64,000 nucleotides of DNA. Origin: Flavobacteriaceae bacterium. GTDB lineage: Bacteria; Bacteroidota; Bacteroidia; Flavobacteriales; Flavobacteriaceae. Under the pieces are notes generated by a model. That model saw nothing but the letters and a program-made list of their open reading frames with translations, ran no database searches and was not told the DNA's origin. The position numbers were made by a program, and so were the translations under genes. The stretch covers positions 2,139,261-2,203,260 of the forward strand of contig CP070778.1 of the NCBI GenBank assembly GCA_020346245.1, given 5' to 3'. Below, piece after piece: positions 8,836-16,229 of the stretch (position 1 is the stretch's first letter; each line of letters begins with the position of its first letter).

Positions 8836-8939
8836 ATAAGGGGTGGTTCCCTTATAACTTTAAGTATTGGTTTTTCATAATTTAAAGTTTGGTTGGTTAT
8901 TTAGGAAAAGCCCTGATGTCTTAATCGGGGCTTTTTTTT
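8836..8939 (+). ncRNA. candidate small RNA of about 100 nt, three stem-loops
   Basis: Begins about 6 bases after an exact TAnnTTTG box. Stem-loop 1 pairs 8836-8842 with 8849-8855 (7 perfect pairs, 6-nt loop). Stem-loop 2 pairs 8856-8863 with 8882-8889 (8 perfect pairs, 18-nt loop) directly after it. Stem-loop 3 pairs 8908-8917 with 8924-8933 and is followed by a T-run, an intrinsic terminator. No open frame beyond two codons follows the promoter. It matches no RNA family I recognise. It might be a flavobacterial 6S-type RNA, but I do not see the long end-to-end pairing expected. Alternatively, only the terminator is real and serves hppD. Confidence 0.45.
8906..8939 (+). terminator. intrinsic terminator
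   Basis: AAGCCCTGAT (8908-8917) pairs with ATCGGGGCTT (8924-8933) with one G-T wobble around a 6-base loop, followed by a run of T to 8939. It ends the candidate small RNA and may also stop hppD read-through. Confidence 0.85.
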
Positions 8940-9159
8940 GAATTAAAATGAATAAGACAATACGAATTCTCTGTCAGTTTTTTTGCCAACACCTCATTCA
9001 AACAGTGGCAATTGTCAAGTGTTTCCAATTGGCTTAATAGATGCAGGATTAACAGAACGTAAATTACAATACAATACTTTGGAATAAATTTTGTTTATGT
9101 AATTGTAAATTAAGGTTTATTTAAACTCTTTTTTGATAATTTTAAATCGAAAATTAGAC

Positions 9160-9993
9160 ATGAAAAAGATCGTTATTCTATTTTTTGCTGCTATTACTCT
9201 GTCAATGACCGGTCAGTTTTCCGTTGTTGAATCATACAAAAATAATAGCGATAAGGATCCTAAGGAAGTTACTAAGGTCTCCGCTTTTAAACCGGGAGAA
9301 TGGTTGAAGTTTAGAGTCCATTATGGTTTCTTAAATGCTAGCTATGCCACGTTGCACCTAAAGAATGATATGGTGGATAGTATTCCTGTATATCATGTTG
9401 TGGGTAAGGGAAAAACAACAGGTTTTGCCAGCTTATTTTTTAAAGTTGATGATACTTATGAGAGCTATTTTGACAAAGAAGACGGTAAGCCTTACCGGTT
9501 TGTCAGAAAGTTATATGAGGGCGGCTATACCAAGGATGTGGAAATAAATTTTGATCATAATAAAGATGTAGCGGTTCTAAATGATAAAAAGAACGATAAA
9601 AAACTTAATTTTACATTACAGGATAGTGTCCAGGATCTTATTTCAGCTTTTTATTATTTGAGAAATAACTATGAATTTGAAGATTTGGTTCAGGGAGAGG
9701 CTTTGGAGCTAAAAGTTCTTTATGACGATGATGGAATATATAGGTTTAAACTTAGGTATTTAGGCAAAGAAGTACTTAAAACAAAATTTGGGAAAGTAGA
9801 ATGTCTTAAATTTCAACCTTTGGTGCAATCTGGTCGTGTTTTTAAAGAGCAGGAAAGTTTAGCCTTATGGGTGTCAAATGATAAGAATAAAATACCTATA
9901 AGGATTAAAGCAAATCTGGTAGTAGGGGCAATTTCTGCAGATTTAGATGGCTTTAATGGTTTAAAGCACCAGTTCAAAATAATAATGGACTAA
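9160..9993 (+). CDS. DUF3108 domain-containing exported protein
   Basis: 277 residues from the ATG at 9160. An in-frame TTG at 9133 would add nine residues ahead of a clean signal peptide (MKKIVILFFAAITLSM), so the ATG is preferred. The rest matches DUF3108: LKFRVHYGFLNASYATL, then YESYFDKEDGKPYRFVRKLYEGG, and a conserved KFGKVECLKFQPLVQSG near the C terminus. The fold is expected to be a periplasmic beta-rich barrel-like domain; no biochemical function is established that I know of. It begins a tight run with the tryptophan dioxygenase (6-base gap), the M23 peptidase (2 bases) and pgi (4 bases). Confidence 0.85.
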   Translation: MKKIVILFFAAITLSMTGQFSVVESYKNNSDKDPKEVTKVSAFKPGEWLKFRVHYGFLNASYATLHLKNDMVDSIPVYHVVGKGKTTGFASLFFKVDDTYESYFDKEDGKPYRFVRKLYEGGYTKDVEINFDHNKDVAVLNDKKNDKKLNFTLQDSVQDLISAFYYLRNNYEFEDLVQGEALELKVLYDDDGIYRFKLRYLGKEVLKTKFGKVECLKFQPLVQSGRVFKEQESLALWVSNDKNKIPIRIKANLVVGAISADLDGFNGLKHQFKIIMD

Positions 9994-9999
9994 CAAACT

Positions 10000-10968
10000 A
10001 TGAAAAATAAGGAGCACTTAGAATCCCAAATTTTAAGACTACAAGAAAAATATAAGGATTCAGGTCAGGATATAAGCTCCTACTTAGACGGTTTGTTGTA
10101 TCAACGTTATCTCACCTACTGGGATTATATTCATTTAGATACCTTATTGAGTTTGCAAGTCCCAAGGACACATTTCCCCGATGAGGAAATATTTATCATG
10201 TATCATCAAATCACCGAACTATATTTCAAGCTAATACTTCACGAAGAAAAACAAATTGTAGATGATAAATCTCAAAATGTAGCTTTCTTTATTGAAAAAT
10301 TAAATCGCATTAATAATTATTATAAGGCGCTTATTTCTTCTTTTAGTATAATGATTAGGGGAATGGAACGTGAACAATTTCTTCAATATCGAATGGCATT
10401 GTTGCCCGCAAGTGGCTTTCAATCTGCTCAATATAGGACTATAGAGATCTATGCTACTCCCCTGGAAAACTTAGTTTTTTCCTCCAAAAGAAAAGATTTT
10501 TCTGAGAATAATAGTATTGAGGAACTATATGAAGAAATCTATTGGAAAAAGGGAGCCACTGATAAACGTACCGGGGAGAAGACACTAACGCTTAAACAAT
10601 TTGAATACAGATATACACCTAGATTTATTAGGATCGCCAAACAGCTGAAAAACAACACGATATATCATAAATATTTAAATTTATCTGAAGAAAGCAGGCA
10701 TAATAAAGAACTAATTGAAGCGTTAAAAATAATGGACATAAATGCAAACATAAATTGGCCTTTGATGCATTTGGGGTCAGCCCATAGATATCTAAACGCA
10801 GAGAACACTTCAATTGAGGCCACAGGGGGAACTAATTGGAAGGAATATTTGCCTCCAAGTTTTCAAAAGGTTGTATTTTTTCCAAATTTGTATTCAAAAG
10901 AAGAGTTAAATAATTGGGGAAAACAATGGGTGGACCATATCTTTAACCCGGAAAAAATTGAAAACTGA
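10000..10968 (+). CDS. kynA: tryptophan 2,3-dioxygenase
   Basis: Heme enzyme that opens the indole ring of tryptophan to N-formylkynurenine, the first step of the kynurenine route. The 322-residue product carries the TDO hallmarks: LTYWDYIHLDTLL (about 33-45), FIMYHQITELYFKLILHE (62-79, with the active-site His region), SGFQSAQYRTIE (136-147), and near the C terminus HLGSAHRYL and GGTNWKEYLP. It is a Bacteroidota-type TDO, longer than the Xanthomonas enzyme. No kynureninase or kynurenine monooxygenase is visible nearby. Co-directional with DUF3108 and M23 genes with gaps of 6 and 2 bases. Confidence 0.93.
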   Translation: MKNKEHLESQILRLQEKYKDSGQDISSYLDGLLYQRYLTYWDYIHLDTLLSLQVPRTHFPDEEIFIMYHQITELYFKLILHEEKQIVDDKSQNVAFFIEKLNRINNYYKALISSFSIMIRGMEREQFLQYRMALLPASGFQSAQYRTIEIYATPLENLVFSSKRKDFSENNSIEELYEEIYWKKGATDKRTGEKTLTLKQFEYRYTPRFIRIAKQLKNNTIYHKYLNLSEESRHNKELIEALKIMDINANINWPLMHLGSAHRYLNAENTSIEATGGTNWKEYLPPSFQKVVFFPNLYSKEELNNWGKQWVDHIFNPEKIEN

Positions 10969-10970
10969 CC

Positions 10971-12242
10971 ATGTATAAGTATTGGGGCACATTTGTATTA
11001 CTTAGTATTTTTATTTCCTGTAAAAAAGTTCAAACCAACATAGAAGTTAATGAGAGCAACAAAATAGAAGCCTCAAGTGAATTAACCACAGATAAACAAT
11101 TCGGGTTTAATCTTGAGGATTTTTTAGTTGTAAGGGATACTGTACAACGTGGGGATAGTTTTGGAGAGTTAATGATTCAAAACAAGGTAGACTATCCAAA
11201 AATTGCGAAATTGTCCAAGGACTTCAGGGATACATTTGACGTTCGTAAAATTAGAGTAGGCAAACCTTATCTTATTCTGAAGTCAAAAGATACAGCACAA
11301 AGCGCTCAGGTTTTTATTTATCAAAACGACCTCATAAACTACACTGTAGTAGACTTTCGGGACTCCGTTCTAGCCTATAAAGATCGTTTGAAGGTAAAAT
11401 ATATGCAAAAAGAAGCAGCAGGAATAATTGAAACCTCTCTTTCAGAAGCAATATTGGATCAGGGAATAGATTACAATGTAACCAATGACCTCTCTGAAAT
11501 TTATGCATGGACTATAGATTTCTTTCGATTGCAAAAAGGAGATAAATTTAAGGTTATCTATAAGGAAAAATATATCAATGATACGGTATATGCCGGAGCC
11601 GAGCCCATCGAAGCTGCATATTTTGAACATAATGGCACACCTTTATATGCTTTCGCCTATGAATCTGATTCCTTAAAAAATATAATCGATTACTTTGATG
11701 ACGAGGCAAACAATTTGCGAAGGACGTTTTTAAGAGCACCTGTAAAATTTAGCAGAATTTCTTCTCGTTATAATTTGAAGAGAAGAATTCGATACTATGG
11801 ATACAAGGTAAGACCACACCGAGGCACCGATTATGCAGCTCCTGTTGGCACACCAATTATGGCAACCGCCGATGGAACAGTGACCGAATCTACAAGAAGG
11901 GGAGGAAATGGAAAATATGTAAAAATCAGGCATAATGGCACCTATAGTACCCAATACCTGCATATGAGAAAACAAAAGGTAAAGCGAGGAGAATTTGTCA
12001 GACAGGGAGATGTTATTGGATGGGTAGGTATGACCGGAAACACGGGTGGGCCTCATGTATGCTATCGGTTTTGGAAAAATGGCCGTCAGGTTGACCCGTT
12101 TAGGGAAAAACTTCCTGCGGCTGAACCACTTCCTGAAGAGGTAAGAAAGGATTATTTTAGCTTTATTACTCCTCAAAAAGTGCAATTAGACTGTATTGAA
12201 TTTCCGGATAAACCCGATGAAGAATTGCTAACTCTTAACTAA
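10971..12242 (+). CDS. M23-family peptidase lipoprotein with LysM-like region
   Basis: Predicted lipoprotein (lipobox ISC, C17) of 423 residues. Residues 53-105 resemble a LysM-like/opacity-associated fold ([27 protein letters not shown]), a middle domain spans about 110-250, and an M23 lysostaphin-like metallopeptidase domain occupies about 275-375. Metal and catalytic residues: H283 and D287 (HRGTD), H331 (QYLHM) and H362 (GPHVCYRF). In the classical HxH motif the second His is a zinc ligand; here it is C364. Such enzymes cut peptidoglycan cross-bridges. The Cys variant appears to be a lineage feature from memory, so activity is likely but not certain. It sits between kynA and pgi. Confidence 0.88.
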   Translation: MYKYWGTFVLLSIFISCKKVQTNIEVNESNKIEASSELTTDKQFGFNLEDFLVVRDTVQRGDSFGELMIQNKVDYPKIAKLSKDFRDTFDVRKIRVGKPYLILKSKDTAQSAQVFIYQNDLINYTVVDFRDSVLAYKDRLKVKYMQKEAAGIIETSLSEAILDQGIDYNVTNDLSEIYAWTIDFFRLQKGDKFKVIYKEKYINDTVYAGAEPIEAAYFEHNGTPLYAFAYESDSLKNIIDYFDDEANNLRRTFLRAPVKFSRISSRYNLKRRIRYYGYKVRPHRGTDYAAPVGTPIMATADGTVTESTRRGGNGKYVKIRHNGTYSTQYLHMRKQKVKRGEFVRQGDVIGWVGMTGNTGGPHVCYRFWKNGRQVDPFREKLPAAEPLPEEVRKDYFSFITPQKVQLDCIEFPDKPDEELLTLN

Positions 12243-12246
12243 CTCA

Positions 12247-13884
12247 ATGCCTTTACAGAACACCAACCCAACATCCACAGCTGCCTGGAAAAAACTCGGT
12301 GAGAATTTTGAAGAAACAAAAAGCTTGCATCTAAAGGACCTCTTTGCGACCGACAAGGAACGAGCATCAAAATTCACAGTAAGATTTCAAGAATTTTTAA
12401 TTGATTATTCCAAGAACAGAATTACTGATAATACCTTATCACATTTAATTCAACTTGCAGAAGAAGTAAATTTAAAGGATGCCATTGAAAAGCTGTTCAG
12501 TGGCGACCCTATTAACAAAACTGAAGCTAGATCTGTGCTGCATACAGCACTCAGAGCAAAAGAAACAGAAAAGATCATGGTGTCAGGGGTAAATATTATC
12601 CCTGAGGTTTATCAGGTAAAGGACCAGATTCGTAAATTCTCTGAAGAGGTAATTGGAGGTCAAAAGAAAGGGCATACGGGCAAAAGTTTTACCGATATTG
12701 TAAATATTGGTATTGGAGGTTCAGATTTAGGACCCTTAATGGTCACGGAGGCCTTAAAGTTTTATAAAAACCACCTGCGTACTCATTTTGTGAGTAATGT
12801 AGATGGCGATCATGTCCATGAAATAGTTAAGGAACTGAATCCGGAGACTACACTCTTTATAATTGTTTCCAAAACCTTTACTACCCAGGAAACACTGAGT
12901 AATGCCAATACAATTAGAAAATGGTTCTTAAAATCCGCAACAGAAAAGGATGTTTCCAAACATTTTGCGGCAGTTTCAACGAACGCTGAGAAGATCAGTG
13001 AATTTGGAATAGCGAATGAAAATGTATTCCCAATGTGGGATTGGGTAGGTGGAAGATTTTCTCTTTGGAGTGCCGTAGGTTTGTCTATTTCTCTGGCAAT
13101 AGGATATGAGAATTTCCAGAAACTTTTATCAGGTGCAAATGAAATGGACACACATTTCAGGACTGCAGGTTTTGATGAAAACATACCGGTTATACTTGCC
13201 CTTTTAAGTATATGGTATAATAATTTCTATAAAGCAGAAACAGAGGCCATAATACCCTACACGCAATATCTAAGCAGATTTTCTGCCTATCTGCAGCAAG
13301 GTATGATGGAGAGTAATGGCAAGAGTGTGGATCGTGATGGGAATTTTACAGAATATCAGACGGGAACTATTATTTGGGGTGAACCCGGAACAAATGCCCA
13401 GCACGCTTTCTTTCAGTTAATACATCAGGGCAAAAAATTAATACCTGCAGATTTCATAGGATTTAAGGAATCATTGCATGGAGATTCTGATCATCACAAT
13501 AAATTGATGGCTAATTTTTTTGCACAGACCGAGGCGCTTATGAATGGCAAAACCGCCGCGGAGGTTAGGCAGGAATTAGCATCTAAAAAAATGGCAGCTG
13601 ATGAAATTGAAGCGCTTGTTCCATTCAAAACTTTTGAAGGGAATAAGCCTACAAATACCCTGCTAATAGATAAACTTACCCCCAAAACACTGGGAATGTT
13701 AATCGCCATGTACGAGCACAAAATATTCGTACAGGGAATAGTTTGGAATATTTACAGTTTTGATCAATGGGGTGTGGAACTTGGGAAACAATTGGCATCC
13801 ACCATACTGGAGGACATTAATAATTCAGAGATTGCAAGACATGACAGCTCCACACTAAATCTTTTGCATGTTTTTAAGGATTAA
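12247..13884 (+). CDS. pgi: glucose-6-phosphate isomerase
   Basis: Interconverts glucose 6-phosphate and fructose 6-phosphate in the cytoplasm. 545 residues, the usual size of the E. coli-type enzyme. Visible signatures: [11 protein letters not shown] (about 153-163), [28 protein letters not shown] (PGI signature 1), [12 protein letters not shown] with the catalytic Glu, [19 protein letters not shown] with the ring-opening His, and [11 protein letters not shown] with the C-terminal Lys. The start lies 4 bases after the M23 gene. I see no strong terminator downstream. Confidence 0.97.
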   Translation: MPLQNTNPTSTAAWKKLGENFEETKSLHLKDLFATDKERASKFTVRFQEFLIDYSKNRITDNTLSHLIQLAEEVNLKDAIEKLFSGDPINKTEARSVLHTALRAKETEKIMVSGVNIIPEVYQVKDQIRKFSEEVIGGQKKGHTGKSFTDIVNIGIGGSDLGPLMVTEALKFYKNHLRTHFVSNVDGDHVHEIVKELNPETTLFIIVSKTFTTQETLSNANTIRKWFLKSATEKDVSKHFAAVSTNAEKISEFGIANENVFPMWDWVGGRFSLWSAVGLSISLAIGYENFQKLLSGANEMDTHFRTAGFDENIPVILALLSIWYNNFYKAETEAIIPYTQYLSRFSAYLQQGMMESNGKSVDRDGNFTEYQTGTIIWGEPGTNAQHAFFQLIHQGKKLIPADFIGFKESLHGDSDHHNKLMANFFAQTEALMNGKTAAEVRQELASKKMAADEIEALVPFKTFEGNKPTNTLLIDKLTPKTLGMLIAMYEHKIFVQGIVWNIYSFDQWGVELGKQLASTILEDINNSEIARHDSSTLNLLHVFKD

Positions 13885-14021
13885 ATTATCACTTTGGTAA
13901 TTCGAAAAATTCGTGCTTTTATGATCCTATTTTCTATCTCCTTTTTGCCAGGCTAGTGTTACTTTTGTTATTGGGTTTTTTAATTCCCAGAAATCCGTAT
14001 TTTTAGAAAAAATAAATCAAA

Positions 14022-14459
14022 ATGGAAATTTTACAAACAGCACATTCTTACCTGGCTTACGTGGTCCTGGCAATTCTCTTTCTTGCCGTGGCCAATGCAA
14101 TTACAGGATTAATTAGCAACAGGATGTTTACACTGGAAAAGGATTTTCGGATAAGTCTTTTTACCCTTATACTTTCACATATCCAATTGGTTTTGGGTCT
14201 AATCTTGTTTTTTGTTTCTTCCAATGGATTTTCGGCGATCAAAACACTTGGGATGGGGGGCTTAAATTCGGCCGCAAGGCTATTGGCAGTGGAGCACCCA
14301 GCTATAAACATAATTGCCATAGTGTTAATAACAATAGGCTGGTCACGCCATAAAAAGTTCATGGAAGCCAGGAGAAAATTTAAAGCAATAGGTATTTTTT
14401 ACGGCCTTGGCCTGGTTCTTATTCTAAGCAGGATACCCTGGAATCAATGGTTTAATTAA
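14022..14459 (+). CDS. small four-helix membrane protein, function unknown
   Basis: 145 residues with four hydrophobic segments (about 9-31, 43-66, 92-104, 121-139). Conserved-looking polar features are an N-terminal His (AHSYLAYVV), HIQLVLGLILFF, VEHPAINIIAIV and WSRHKKF. Regularly placed histidines in helices 1, 2 and 3 recall heme-binding four-helix cytochrome b-like proteins, and relatives in this phylum are sometimes labelled cytochrome B; heme binding is unproven. Followed by a DUF1080 gene after 15 bases, so the two may be co-transcribed. Confidence 0.7.
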   Translation: MEILQTAHSYLAYVVLAILFLAVANAITGLISNRMFTLEKDFRISLFTLILSHIQLVLGLILFFVSSNGFSAIKTLGMGGLNSAARLLAVEHPAINIIAIVLITIGWSRHKKFMEARRKFKAIGIFYGLGLVLILSRIPWNQWFN

Positions 14460-14474
14460 TTAATCAGAAGAATT

Positions 14475-15068
14475 ATGAAATTATTCAGCAGTCTCATAGC
14501 CTTGCTATTTAGTCTTGTGCTTTTTGCTCAGGAGCAATCTTTATTTAATGGAAAAGATCTTTCCGGGTGGACCATCTATGGTACTGAAAAATGGTATGTA
14601 GAAGACGGACTTTTGGTTTCTGAAAGTGGTCCTGACGCCCAATATGGTTATCTGGCTACTGATAAACATTATAAAGACTTTGTGCTAACCCTTGAGTTTT
14701 TTCAGGAAGCAGATGGTAACAGCGGAGTATTTATAAGATCTACTATAGACGGGACTAAAGTTAGTGGTTGGCAGGTTGAAGTTGCTCCAAAAGGCCATCA
14801 TACTGGAGGGGTTTATGAATCCTATGGCAGGGGTTGGCTAATTAAACCCAGCGCTGAAAAGGAGAAGGTACTTAAAGAAGGAGCCTGGAATAAAATGAAA
14901 ATTAAATTATCCGGAGATGAGCTTACATCCTGGCTGAATGGTGTGGAAATGGTTACCATTAAAGATGATAAAATTGGGGCAGGCGAAGGCTCCGTAGCAC
15001 TTCAAATCCATGATGGTGGAGGGATAAAGGTGAAATGGAGAAATATTAAAATAACCACTTCTGAGTAG
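14475..15068 (+). CDS. DUF1080 (3-keto-disaccharide hydrolase-like) exported protein
   Basis: 197 residues with a signal peptide (1-19, ending LFAQE). The remainder is a single DUF1080 domain with a concanavalin-like jelly-roll: LFNGKDLSGWTIYG at the start, LTLEFFQEADGNSGVFIRS, a central VSGWQVEVA, and the C-terminal IHDGGGIKVKWRNIKI. Members act on or bind glycosides in the periplasm; recent family naming as 3-keto-disaccharide hydrolase is from other members, and the substrate here is unknown. Ends 3 bases before the convergent EEP gene. Confidence 0.88.
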   Translation: MKLFSSLIALLFSLVLFAQEQSLFNGKDLSGWTIYGTEKWYVEDGLLVSESGPDAQYGYLATDKHYKDFVLTLEFFQEADGNSGVFIRSTIDGTKVSGWQVEVAPKGHHTGGVYESYGRGWLIKPSAEKEKVLKEGAWNKMKIKLSGDELTSWLNGVEMVTIKDDKIGAGEGSVALQIHDGGGIKVKWRNIKITTSE

Positions 15069-15071
15069 GGC

Positions 15072-16112
15072 CTAATCTACCTTTTTTATCAGAAAAGCAT
15101 AGACGGGGAAATGATCACTATACCCACCCCGGTAACTTCCGCCCACGTAGGTACGAAAAGGATAACCTTTGTAGTTACCTGTATTAGTCTGCAAAAATGA
15201 AGGGTGGTAGATACCTGTTTTCCAAAATGTATAAGATTTCCTATTCTCATTCATAAGATTTTTTGAGAGTAGGATTTGATCGAACAAACTCCATTGATCA
15301 CGGTAAGCGAGAGAGCCTTCACCTTTTTTGTATAAGGACTCCATGGGGTTAACTAGAGATGGACTTTTTTTGTTTTCCCTAGCAGTGGAGGTCAGCGTAT
15401 TCTTAATGCTACGATCAGTGGGATTATCATTCAGGTCTCCCATAGATATTATTTTTGCATCAAAGTTAAGTCTCAATACAGAGTCTATGATTCTTCTGTT
15501 GAGTCTGGCAGCAGCTTTTCTATATGGACTGCTTCTTGCCACACCTCCACTACGGGAAGGCCAATGGTTAACTATGATATAGAACTTCTCGCCTTCTAAT
15601 AGCCCTTCTACTACAAGCTGATCCCTTGTATAATCTCGTTGATCAGAATCATTGAATATCAAAAGTCTTTGGCTTTTAAATGAGGTGGGAATGAACCTGT
15701 CGCTTTTGTATATTAAAGCCACATCAATACCCCTTTCATCCGGAGAATCATAATGAATTATTTTGAAGTCATAAGGACGAAGAATCGGATGATTTACTAA
15801 GTCCTTTATTACGTTCAGATTTTCAACTTCACAGAGACCTACTATATCCGGACAAGTTTGGGTAATTGATCTCCCAATCTTTGAGATCACTTCAGCTATA
15901 AGGCTGATTTTAAGCCTGTAACGCTGAAAAGTCCAGTTATAATTTCCATCAGGGGTCATTTCATCATCAAAGTACAATGAGTCATTAATTGTATCAAAAA
16001 GGTTTTCAACATTGTAGAAAGCAATGGTTCGCACACTAAAGAGACCTTCACTTTGTGATTGAGCCATATTTGCTATAAGCAAGCCAATTAAAAACATGAT
16101 TTTTATGTCCAT
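15072..16112 (-). CDS. exported endonuclease/exonuclease/phosphatase (EEP) family protein
   Basis: 346 residues with an N-terminal signal peptide (cleavage near AQS, residue 20), so it acts outside the cytoplasm. All EEP motifs are present in order: FYNVENLFD (32-40), GLCEVEN with the metal-binding Glu, RGIDVALIYKSDRF, IVNHWPSRSGG, SMGDLNDNPTD and YSDHFPV with the terminal catalytic His. The family hydrolyses phosphodiesters in nucleic acids, phospholipids or inositol phosphates. It is divergent from, and 117 bases away from, a TonB receptor followed by a DUF5689/lamin-tail lipoprotein, which suggests joint use of extracellular nucleic acid or phosphate ester. Confidence 0.9.
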   Translation of the reverse strand: MDIKIMFLIGLLIANMAQSQSEGLFSVRTIAFYNVENLFDTINDSLYFDDEMTPDGNYNWTFQRYRLKISLIAEVISKIGRSITQTCPDIVGLCEVENLNVIKDLVNHPILRPYDFKIIHYDSPDERGIDVALIYKSDRFIPTSFKSQRLLIFNDSDQRDYTRDQLVVEGLLEGEKFYIIVNHWPSRSGGVARSSPYRKAAARLNRRIIDSVLRLNFDAKIISMGDLNDNPTDRSIKNTLTSTARENKKSPSLVNPMESLYKKGEGSLAYRDQWSLFDQILLSKNLMNENRKSYTFWKTGIYHPSFLQTNTGNYKGYPFRTYVGGSYRGGYSDHFPVYAFLIKKVD

Positions 16113-16229
16113 AGTGCTTTATTTTCCAAATTAGTTCCAACCTGTTTCCATTTGCAATTTATACCCGCATGCCGCAAGCAAAATGCAGCAGGCAAGAATA
16201 CTTTCGACCTGAATCTTATAGAAATTTAA

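Larger units (their letters stand above)
8716..9159. other. intergenic region, 444 bases, small-RNA-like unit in its left half
   Basis: Non-coding gap between hppD and the DUF3108 gene. The left half holds a consensus -7 box, three successive stem-loops and an intrinsic terminator (8800-8939). In 8940-9159 I see no gene, no clear promoter box and no repeat. Confidence 0.7.

Noticed and set aside
9133..9159. TTG start extending the DUF3108 protein by nine residues
   Set aside because: The extension precedes a complete signal peptide that starts at ATG 9160.
13960..13967. TACTTTTG as the promoter of the small membrane protein gene
   Set aside because: Exact -7 match, but the only TTTG upstream is 12 bases away, too close for -33, and the leader would be unusually placed. 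Left out as weak.
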